Origin: Macrobrachium rosenbergii | Lineage: Eukaryota > Arthropoda > Malacostraca > Decapoda > Palaemonidae | Assembly: GCF_040412425.1 (NCBI RefSeq) | Contig: NC_089749.1 | Location: forward strand, 34,334,570-34,398,569 | Reading direction: 5' to 3' | DNA: 64,000 nt | Shown: in pieces, positions 54,225 to 64,000 of the stretch | Numbering within the stretch: position 1 is the first letter of the stretch | Layout of the letters: the number at the start of each line of letters is the position of its first letter | The notes under the pieces: model-generated | Told to the model about the DNA's origin: nothing | What the model saw: the letters and a program-made list of their open reading frames with translations, nothing else | The model's database searches: none | Position numbers and translations under genes: made by a program

Positions 54225-54310
54225 GAGATAAATTTTGACTCACATCGGGATCGAACCCCAGTCTCTCAAATGACAGGCCAGGGTTCGATCCCGTTGTGAA
54301 TTAAAATTGA
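54225..54310. repeat. Short inverted repeat with box-B-like arms
   Basis: AATTTTGACTCACATCGGGATCGAACCC pairs with GGGTTCGATCCCGTTGTGAATTAAAATT around a loop of about 28 bases. Both arms contain GGTTCGATCCC (one per strand), suggesting two opposed tRNA-like SINE fragments. Confidence 0.6.
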
Positions 54311-54317
54311 TGATCTG

Positions 54318-54815
54318 AACAACAATAAACCTTACTAATACTGAATCATTAAGTAAATTCACTTATGCAAAGAAAATAATATAGATGTATGAAAAAATAT
54401 CAGAGCATTTTAAAATCTTTAGTCGCAAGATTGACGTCACGGAAATAAATTCCGGTAAGTCACCTCATGACGTTTGTGAAAGCGAAACTCAAACATTCTA
54501 TTTCCACAGGAAGAAAATTATTGATATAAAAAAATAAATAAAGTTACTTCTCGAGCGCCATAATTTAAGAAAAAACCTTACTAAGAAATCTTTCATATCT
54601 GCCTACATTTTACGCAGACGGCTCATTATAATGCGGCCCGCCAGCAATGGTACCACCATGCTCGTTAGTCTTAAATACATGAGCCTAGAAGATTCATGCT
54701 GTTATATAAAATTATAAAATTTCTTTGCAGCAATGTTAGCATTTTTCTCTGTACTGCCTGTACTGTGTATATAATATTGCCCATTGCACACAGACACAAT
54801 ACACAAACGCACACA
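54318..54815. other. No gene recognised
   Basis: AT-rich sequence between microsatellites; nothing recognised. Confidence 0.5.
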
Positions 54816-54816
54816 T

Positions 54817-55745
<929 letters not shown>

Positions 55746-55926
55746 ATGCTGCGTGATGTAACTGAAGCCACTATCTTAACAGGAAAGGGAGAAAGTGAGA
55801 GAAGGAGAGGGAGGGAGAGGAAGTGAGAGAGAAAGTAGAGGGAGTGTTAGGGAGGAGAAAGAGGGAAAGAGTGAGGAAGAGTTGGAGATAGAGAGAGAGT
55901 TTTCCTGGCAGTGCCATGTTTGTCAG

Positions 55927-55927
<1 letters not shown>

Positions 55928-56011
<84 letters not shown>
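55928..56011. repeat. (TA)n microsatellite
   Basis: A pure TA array, preceded by a purine-rich AGAGAGGAAG stretch (55790-55900). Confidence 0.97.
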
Positions 56012-56014
<3 letters not shown>

Positions 56015-57170
56015 CGACAGTACTTATAAAAGCAATGCCTGTGTGATGAAAAGGAAACAAAAATAGGTATACTGCACAACCACGCTAACCGGAATTTGAT
56101 GTTCATTTTCTTCTGTGTTTATGAAGTTTGTGATTTGTTTTTCATTTGGTGGTTTAACCTGGTAATTTCGACTTGAATAATTTCGGGTATCTCGATTTCA
56201 TCCCAAATAATGATAGTAATAATAATGTTAACAGTAAAGTTGCAGTTAAAAGCAAAACACGAAGCTCTGTAAAAAGCATCGAGCCACTTTATGACTGTTG
56301 GACTTTCTGGAAAAATCCAGTGCTAAGCCATTTCTAAACAAAAGAAAACTGTTCAAATGTACATCCGAAGGAATATAAAAGAGATTTGAGTGACTATTTT
56401 ACGAATGGAAAAAATGAATCTCGTGTTTTTGTCACGAGGAGAAACGCAGTCGAAATTCTCACGCTTGTTTGCATCCTGCACACACACAGGTTTCAGAATG
56501 AGTCTTGTGATTATCTAAAAAAAAAAAAATTGTTTCTAGGGGTTCAGTATGGGATATAAAGGAAAATACCATCTTTTTTACGGAAAATTAAAGTGAAATA
56601 TATCCCGGAATTCCTGATAAGTAATCCTGATAAGTAAAATAGATTCCTAACCGTGTTTATTTTTATTTCATTAAATGTTCTTATCCTATTTCTGTCCTCA
56701 TTTTTGTTGTTTCTTATGATTGGATGTTATTTTCTCTTTTGTCCTTGGTTCTTTCTTCGTTCATAACTTACATTAACACAGAGCAATGCAAAAAGCTGCT
56801 GTGACCGGCTGACATCCTTCTTCATGACGACAAAGCTATGCTCACCATTGAAGACTACCTCCTTATACCTGATTTCAGCTTCCAGTGAATAAGCTTTAAT
56901 TATCACAAGAAAAAGTTCAACCCTTATCTTATCGATGGAAGAAAAACTTGCGTAAAATGAAATCGTTTACTTATTGGCTACTTGTATACTTATCCACGCC
57001 TTAATTGCCTCGTCGAACGAAGTTGACATAAAAATTCTCTCGTTCGGTTTGTTTATTTGTTTTGTAGCAGTATTATGCGAAAACAATGAGATGAGTTTTA
57101 GGAAAATTTTGTAGAATGACAAGCCTTCTGATGACAAAGAGTAATCAGATTTTGGGAGAGATAAGAATGT
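56012..57170. other. No gene recognised
   Basis: AT-rich with no motif, splice-bounded exon or repeat that I recognise. Confidence 0.5.
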
Positions 57171-57174
57171 AATC

Positions 57175-57176
57175 TT

Positions 57177-57203
<27 letters not shown>
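57175..57203. repeat. (GA)n microsatellite
   Basis: A short GA array. Confidence 0.9.
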
Positions 57204-57207
<4 letters not shown>

Positions 57208-57209
57208 TG

Positions 57210-58515
57210 GTTACAGGAAAAATATCGCGCGGGTCATACAAAACTATCCATGTTTACATCGATATTAATTGCATTTCGCAGGAAGCAACGCCCTAGGTTA
57301 GGGGAGGCTAAGATGTATCCTTGTAATTACCACTTCCAGCCTTCTTGCAGGTTTGCATTTTATGACTAATCTATTTTTTTCCAGTGTTTTGAGTTCATAT
57401 TCCAAACATGAACATACTACTACCAAGTTTTCAAATATGATTTAATTCTAGGAGCTCGGAAATAGTCTGGGTAAGGTAAAAATTAATAAAAATAGAAATT
57501 CAATCTTTGCAAAATACTACACTCAACTCGACCCTCAAAATGGATCTGGCTCTTCGCGTAATAAAAGACTCACCTTAAGATAGGAGAGGGTAAAAATTAA
57601 TTAAACGATAGCATGTATGAGGCAAATAGCGTTAAATCATCAGCGACTGCGTGGACAAGTAAAAACGTAAACAGATAAGTCACTGATGAAGAGAGAGATA
57701 CTTAAAGATACCGACATACATCACCATCAATGCTCTAATCTCAGCGAAGTCGTATTTAACGAATGCCCCTACTTTGTGTTCAGTTTCTTGATGGATTCTC
57801 CTTGAAGCCATTAAGCAAATGAATCCTCAGTCTTGAAATTATATTGAAAATCATCCGTCCAATTGTTTTTCGGAAAACTTTTTGTAGATAAATCAGTTAA
57901 TAATCTCATGTGCCACATTTTGTTACCATACTTCATACCGTCGTCACATGAAGAAGGTTCTCATACCTCGGACGAGGGTTGTGCTCTCTGGCTCTGAGTG
58001 CACTTCGGCACTCTTTCCTTCCTTTTGTTCCTTAATTGTTATTCGGCATTAACCCCTTATCTGAGTAGATATATTTTCTTTTATCATTCGATTTTGGTGA
58101 TGTCGATATCTGATCCTATTCTCGTCTTTCCCTTGTTTACAAATCACTGTTTTATTCGTCAAAATCTTGCTAATCCTCTTGTGCTGGCTTGTTCTACTGG
58201 AACCATAATTGTGCTATTTGCGCCATCAAATTTAAAACAACTTTCACATCCACCTGTCCCTCTTCTTTTATAACCAAACCTTTTATGCTGCGAAAGACAA
58301 AAGGCCACGCCAAGATAATTCTAAACTTAAGGCCACTTTAAATACCTACTCAAGCTCTTAGGTAAGAGTTGCATCTAAACATTGACAGTTTATCTTCCAC
58401 CAGTGTTCTAGCCCTGACTACAGTTTCATATCTTCCTTTGTGCTGACAGTGGCCAAATGTTTCACACTGTTCTTCTGCCACGCTAACCTTTCTTTGCCAA
58501 TAATCAGCAGTCGTC
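57210..58515. other. No gene recognised
   Basis: AT-rich to mixed composition with short frames on both strands; a 91-codon frame at 57998-58273 has hydrophobic stretches but no recognised motif. Confidence 0.45.
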
Positions 58516-58519
58516 TTTG

Positions 58520-58965
58520 CATTAAAATTCACTACGCATTCTTTGGGGTTTTGATCCTTGTATTTAATATAACATTCTTTTGCGTTTTTATCTGTTGAAT
58601 GAGATTCATATCACATTCTTTGAGTGTTTCAACTTTGCAATTAAATGCATAACATTATTTGCTATTATTTCTTTGAATTTAAATTCATAGCACATTTTTT
58701 TTGTGGTTTTTAGCTTTGCTTTTAATTCATAACACTTTCGTTGGAGTTTTTCCGCATTTAAATGTTCAGTGCATTCGTCGTGTTTTTTCTTTCATTAAAG
58801 TTTTCACCTCTGCATCTGAATTCGCAAAAAAATTCCTTGGAGATTCTTCTCTTTACACATAAATTCATACATTCTCTGGGGTTTCTATCTTTATATTTGA
58901 ATTGATAACACAGCCTTCGGCTTAACATTGTTGCATTCATTTGTCTTTGTTAAACCAAATGTATT
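58520..58965. repeat. Degenerate minisatellite, about 11 units of about 40 bp
   Basis: The words ATTTAAATTCATAACAC, ACATTCTTTGGGG and TTTTTATCTTTGC recur in varied form about every 36-43 bp, for example near 58525, 58560, 58600, 58640, 58675, 58720, 58760, 58815, 58855 and 58895. Units differ by many substitutions and small indels, so the array is old. No coding or transposon features. Confidence 0.7.
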
Positions 58966-60780
58966 CCTGCTTTCATAGGCCGGCTATTTTCAAATATATT
59001 TTCCTTTACTTGCTCCTCTCAAACATTATTACTTTTCTAAATTTATTATTCCATAGCCTTCTTTTTAACTTATCCCTTCATGAAACACATTTTCCTCATT
59101 CAAAACGTGGTTAGAGCTTCCTTCAGTGTTAGGCTACATTCTTATTCCCTCTTCATTCTTCTTTTCCCTTTTCTTTAGCAAGGCTTGTAAATTTGTTTTT
59201 TTATACATTTTAATTAACTTGAAAAAAGCTTGCTTTACATATAATACCCCTTGCTACTAGGGGAAACAAACTTTAGCCATATTCACTGTCTATATCAGAA
59301 TAAATATCTCCGGCTCTATTGAGGCATAAATACACACAAGCCAATTTCATGGAGTAAATGGACCAATATTCGCAGGTTCCCTGATCACCTTAATTACAAA
59401 ACAGGGCGAATATAATGCACGATCGGTGTTTCTCTAATCAGACAATTGGCGCTCTCATTCTTTTCTATCAACTTTCAACTTTTAATTCTGTTTATCGGCT
59501 AAGGTGGTTTAATGCTTTTCAATACCTAATTCCTATTCCCTTTATCACTGCCTACCATTTTGTTCCTCTGTGTTATCAGGGTCATTATACGTTTGAGCTT
59601 TTGTTCTTAATCAGCTGCTGATCATAGCTGGTGCCGCTTTGCGAATGCTATGTTGAATGTACCTTAAACTAAATGTTTCGGACACATGAGTAATGGATCA
59701 ATTTCTGTCCTAGCCACTTCCAGATAAGACTTTTAATTAATTATTAGGACACGCTAATGGAGGAACAAATCACAAGTGATTGCGTTGAAATAAGGTTTCT
59801 AAATAATGGAACACTGTTCTTTTCTTAACACCAACACTGTTTAATGGCAAACTGCGAAAATACTTGGATAACGGCACCGGTGCATAAATCAACAAGAGTC
59901 ATTGCTTAAATGTACAGCTTGAATTACCTGAATTGCTTTCGCCAGCTACAAGTAAAATCATAAAAAAAGTCCTATGGATAATTTTTTAAGATTATTATGC
60001 ATTGAAATTATATATTCACTAGCATATAAAAAGCATACTAAAAAATTATTTTCCATTAAATCAAAGAGAACAATAGAAAAATATGTAGAGAGGAAGACAA
60101 GGGACGCTGCTCTAGCAAAGCTTCGTTCAGCATCGATATTCGGGCATGAAAAGCGGTCACACAAAAGATGCGTCACATTCAAGCGGTTTGTAGGTGGGAA
60201 TGAAGGGTTTTGAAACTTCTTGGCGATTAAAACCGTAAAATGACCAAAGTTTATTAAACAACGATTTGTGAAAAGAATGAGATGTTAAGGGAATGGAACA
60301 AAATCGTGATATACCATATTACCGCTGTCCATTATAGTGAGTGAAATCAATCATGATAGATTTGAAAGACCGTCTTGGTTTTGCAATTATGCTTTTATTG
60401 CAGGGGTGAAATATTGACGTGTTGGCATGATTTCTCTTGTTATTTTGAGATTTTCATGAACGTGTTTTATTTTTGTTCTCGACACTAAAACGTATGTAGC
60501 CTAAAGGATTATTCCGTTGTTTACGTACGTATTCTACACCAAGTTGAACACAAACAGCCAACAACGTTCATAAATATATGCACCTCAACTTGATCGTAAA
60601 TGCCAAAGTGCCCGTAGATTTAATTCTAATCACCATTTGCTTTTGTTTTCCAAATCAAAAGGGAGATAAACTTTATACGAATTTAATTAAAGGAAAGGGG
60701 CACAGAAAGGTATAGTTGCCAATGAAGAAGTCTAGTTTGTAGCCTGTGTACTATGTTTCTGTTGCACTGTACATTTATTT
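58966..60780. other. No gene recognised
   Basis: AT-rich. Short overlapping frames at 59958-60213 on both strands show no motif. Nothing assigned. Confidence 0.45.
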
Positions 60781-60784
60781 CCAG

Positions 60785-60937
60785 AGTGCTTGGATGCACA
60801 AGTTTTCACCTTTGAGGACTCCTGTCAAAGTAAATGATTGGGAATATATTACAAAATCCTTCAAACAAGTTCATAAAACGCACATAACTCAGAAACTAAA
60901 CAGTAAACGCTACAGATACTCATACAGTTTGACATAG
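60785..60937 (+). other. Weak exon-like segment
   Basis: Preceded by a T-rich tract ending ACATTTATTTCCAG and followed by GTAAGTAC, both good splice consensus. The 153-nt block is open in one frame (SAWMHKFSPLRTPVKVND near its start) until a TAG that is the last codon before the donor. The peptide is not recognised. It might be a 3' or untranslated exon, or chance. Confidence 0.2.
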
Positions 60938-60939
60938 GT

Positions 60940-61160
60940 AAGTACGAATGGAATCAAATATTCAGACACTTCATGCATGTAATGGTGTGTTAATTTTCAC
61001 TTAAGCATGACAGTTGATATTAAGATTTGATCACCCAAAATGCTACTTCTGATATTAAGTCCTGTAGCGTTGTTTAATTAACTAGTTGCTTTTTCACTAA
61101 AAGCGGATGATGATGATTACAACGCTTTAATTGGTGCCTAAATACCAGCCAATCCTTGGG
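60940..61160. other. No gene recognised
   Basis: Short spacer with GATGATGATGATT near 61105; nothing else seen. Confidence 0.4.
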
Positions 61161-61164
61161 CAGT

Positions 61165-61350
61165 ATGCAGAGTAGGGAGACAGGGATATTTAGTGTTACT
61201 TGGGGGAGTACAGGAGGGGCGAAGCCCCCGCGGCCGGATCAGGCACGGCGCCCTAAGGTTAGGAAGGTAATGTCTGGTTAGATCGAGAAATGGCATTCTG
61301 GGAAAGGCTAGGATTTCTCACGCCTACCCCTGTCTCCCTGCCCTGCATCC
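61165..61350. repeat. Short inverted repeat
   Basis: ATGCAGAGTAGGGAGACAGGG (61168-61188) pairs imperfectly with CCCCTGTCTCCCTGCCCTGCAT (61327-61348) around a GC-rich centre containing GGGGCGAAGCCCCCGCGGCC. Possibly a small MITE; no target duplication resolved. Confidence 0.5.
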
Positions 61351-61437
61351 ACTCCCAGCTCAATCATTTGATAATAAGTCTAAAGGCCATGTTTCTTTTT
61401 GGGAGACATCAAGGGGCAAATGAGTTCTTATTTGTCT

Positions 61438-61629
61438 AAGGGCCTGTCCACACTAGTGGGCATGCCCACCGGGCACTTGCAGCTCTTTATATTTTCTCTC
61501 GCTTCTGAAGCAGTGTTACCAAACAATCGCATCGTTCTGGCTCCATACTCAGCCGGTCAGTATACTGGAACGGGTTATGGGAACAGTGTTTGCCCGTTGG
61601 GGAGTGCCCGCCAGTGCGGACAGGGCTTT
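61438..61629. mobile_element. 192-bp MITE with inverted ends of about 38 bp
   Basis: The left end AAGGGCCTGTCCACACTAGT and right end, complemented, AAAGCCCTGTCCGCACTGGC are clearly related and continue through GGGCATGCCC/GGGCACTCCC to CGGGCA. The loop of about 115 bp has no ORF. Superfamily unresolved because no clear target duplication is seen. Confidence 0.75.
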
Positions 61630-62120
61630 ATGGTATCATTAATAGCATTCTTGTTAACACTGATGTCGAGACGGTGATGATGTCTTCCCTATAAGGTGCA
61701 AGTTCCGTGACTATCAAAATTAATTTTCCGATATACATTTAAATAAAATGCAAAAGTCTTATTATCAACGAAAATTTACTAGAAATTCGCATCATAAGCG
61801 TAAAAACGTATTTGTGGTCTGCTGCTACTCCGGACTGCTAAAAGATTTTCCAAAAATTGAATAATTTGGAACGCCATTTATCCGATGTTATCTTTTCATA
61901 TGAAAAGAAATCCCTATCGTATGAATAGCAGGCCGGTCACACCGAAACTTTGCCCCATTAGTTCTCTCTTCCTTTTCTTTGACGCTGCAGGATTGTATAC
62001 GAACGATCCTTTTGGATATTAGCTTATGAAAGCCAATTAATAAAAAAAAAAAACGTGTTTTCAATAACCTCAATAATATGCTACTGGGAAAAACAGTTTT
62101 CTCATACACTCGACACTGTT
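61630..62120. other. No gene recognised
   Basis: AT-rich spacer; an A-run lies at 62042-62053. Confidence 0.5.
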
Positions 62121-62225
<105 letters not shown>

Positions 62226-62298
62226 GTTACACCCACTCCCACCAGGGTATAAAGCCTTACCAGAAGTTCAGTTGGTATCTTGTCGACAGCAGAGAGGT

Positions 62299-62299
<1 letters not shown>

Positions 62300-62377
<78 letters not shown>
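62300..62377. repeat. (TC)n microsatellite
   Basis: A pure TC array of about 38 units, 77 bp after the TA array. Confidence 0.97.
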
Positions 62378-62379
<2 letters not shown>

Positions 62380-62381
<2 letters not shown>

Positions 62382-63150
62382 CCTAACTTGTCTGAAGGTG
62401 TATAAATCAAATCCTAAACTACAAAAAATAGAATTTATTAAGTAAGCTTGATAACAAAACATGCAAAATGAATGAAGAAGGTAGTTACTAAATTCATTAA
62501 GTATTCCCCGAAATAAAGAGAAAAATGATGCAAGTCACATATGAAAGGTGGGGATTATTTTCTGTCTCCCGCCGTGTCTCTAAGGCAACCCCTATCTCAT
62601 GGAAGTATGTAACACATATTGATAACTTTTAAAGTCATTTCTGTCTCTGCTCCATTAAAACGACCAATTTTCCTATTGGCCATTTTAAATGCTTACTTAA
62701 ACAGGAGCATATATTCCCCAAACAATCACGACATTCCTGGGGAAAAACGGAACCATCACTATTAGACACCAGCTTACAGACACAAAAACACACGAGATAA
62801 AATGTTAAATGTCAAAAGGAGCAACCACTAAATAATAATAGTAACACTTGTAAGGGTTAGTAAGTTTAAAGTTTAACACTTACATTCCGCAGAGGGAATT
62901 CCAATTCCCTTGTGTCCCAGCGCACGTCCAGGCACTAATGATTCTCAACAAGGAATGAAAAAACCTCCACCAGAGTCCTCGCACCTTAGCAATTCTATAA
63001 CAAATGTATGCACGTATATTTCCGCTTCACCTCTGTCAAACCGATTATGTCCAGACCAAAAAGTTCCATGACTCAATAATGGAAAAATCCGTCACCGACA
63101 TGTGATGCTATATCTATGCGCCCTGTGAATCACTTTCGAGTCATCGGCCG
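62380..63150. other. No gene recognised
   Basis: Mixed-composition sequence. It may be the body of a decayed retrotransposon leading into the segment that follows, but no motif is visible. Confidence 0.35.
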
Positions 63151-63155
63151 TTCAG

Positions 63156-63344
63156 TTGCTGATCTCGCTCAGTAACCATGTGGACAGAATCTCCCTGGTT
63201 TCCAACCGGACGGACAAATGCTGGATCTCAAAAGTGATTGAACTCAAGGCGCTGAGTAAACGAACACATACCGCCACCTGCGAGGTCACTGGATACGACA
63301 AGCGTTGGTATGTTACGAATTACCTCCCCATATACATATTGTAA
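63156..63344 (+). pseudogene. Possible end of a gypsy-type pol (integrase C-terminus)
   Basis: A 62-codon frame reads HVDRISLVSNRTDKCWISKV and continues, after a short gap, with WYVTNYLPIYI. The pattern of a (G)DRVxxxNxxTxxW strand, a KVIE strand and a final RWYVxNYLP resembles the last domain of some Ty3/gypsy integrases, which usually end shortly before the 3' LTR. The match is loose and several expected Arg residues are missing. Confidence 0.3.
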
Positions 63345-64000
63345 CGGCTCATTTAACCGTTACCAAAAACACTTTTAAATTACCTTTCCAAGTATCCACA
63401 TAATTCCAATATGAAGTCCACAATAGGGTAGAATCATACCAAAACTCAGTATACAAAGTGCAAGAATGAATTGAAGGGGGGGGAGTAAACAAACACCAAG
63501 AAAAACCATAAATTTAATAAAAAAAACAGACAGAAATTACACCTGAACCTCTTGAATACATGGAATAAATGAACCACAATCACGCTTAATAATAATAACT
63601 CAACATACACATATACTAAATTAAGATAGAAAAATAAACACACTCAAACCAAATAAGGGGGTCCACAAAGAAGGAGGGAATCGTAAAGAATGAATATCCT
63701 AACGAGTTACAAGCTAATTTTCATAAAACCGAACTTGTCACTAATGAGCTTCTTGATAAGTCTTTAATATTCTCCTTGAAGAATACGGAAATCCTCTACG
63801 TCTGGAGGATTACAACAGGTGGTTAACTAACTCGGGCCCAGTCGAGCAGCCACAACAGAACCACAGCCGTGATCAATAAAATTCAAAGGCATCAAAACCT
63901 TACCATGGGATAGCGAGATCCCCCTGGCCTTATAACTGAGCCAGAGGTGGTGAGGTGAATCCGAAAGGTCCCCCAGATGGGTCATCCAAAGTGGTCTTCT
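63340..64000 (+). repeat. Possible 3' LTR running off the window
   Basis: Directly after the pol-like frame comes TGTAACGGCTCATTTAACCG, a TG start containing the inverted word AACGG...CCGTT, as many gypsy LTRs have. No second LTR is present in the window to confirm it. An AATAAAATT lies near 63876. Confidence 0.25.

Noticed and set aside
54225..54310. Pair of opposed tRNA genes
   Set aside because: Only box-B-like pieces in an inverted repeat; no cloverleaf can be drawn.

Overview
The window looks like nuclear DNA of an arthropod, most likely a decapod crustacean. The reasons are the mixture of transposon families, several interspersed repeats that I recognise as decapod-type from memory, the very dense (AT)n and (GA)n microsatellites, and a short run of the arthropod telomere motif CCTAA. 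Species cannot be named from the sequence. No complete host protein gene is visible. The best host signal is one 42-nt exon-like block with good splice sites on the minus strand (3398-3439). A weaker exon-like block lies at 60785-60937. Almost everything else I can identify is mobile DNA or simple repeat.

Layout. 1-5.9 kb: AT-rich sequence, microsatellites, the candidate micro-exon and a possible solo-LTR-like block. 5.9-10 kb: a decayed Tc1-like transposon (5883-7620) lying in TA repeats, a small foldback repeat, a tRNA-derived SINE and a 0.9-kb foldback. 10.1-11.4 kb: a dispersed LTR-like repeat with an inverted piece. A better arranged relative lies at 47.3-48.5 kb. 13.2-17.6 kb: a heavily mutated gypsy-type retrotransposon (gag, protease, RT, RNase H), split by a decapod SINE with a perfect 13-bp target duplication. 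17.9-20.8 kb: a hairpin repeat and a decayed minus-strand LINE.

21.6-35.5 kb is a nested cluster of DIRS-like, tyrosine-recombinase retroelements on the minus strand. Copy A (22.1-26.2 kb) has part of gag, RT, RNase H and recombinase. A second element is split: its gag lies at 31.5-34.8 kb and its RT-RNase H at 26.6-28.2 kb. It was split by a 3.27-kb plus-strand LTR element (28206-31472) that carries only a gag with a zinc knuckle. Its gag half also took in a 303-bp Tigger/pogo-like MITE (31538-31840).

36.5-41.1 kb is the youngest-looking element: a CsRn1-clade Ty3/gypsy retrotransposon with 439/440-bp LTRs, a TGTT target duplication and a tRNA-Trp-type primer site. Its protease active site is mutated, it has frameshifts, and the integrase core is deleted. 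43.7-46.9 kb is a 3.2-kb element with inverted arms of about 0.5 kb. 47-64 kb holds LINE and SINE remnants, long microsatellites, a degenerate minisatellite of about 40-bp units (58.5 kb), a 192-bp inverted-repeat MITE (61.4 kb) and a possible further gypsy element running off the right edge.

The genes here do not form a pathway. They record successive retrotransposon insertions, each now broken. I found no convincing new biological system. The most informative structures are the nested DIRS locus, the integrase-deleted CsRn1 element, the gag-only LTR element and the large inverted-repeat element.
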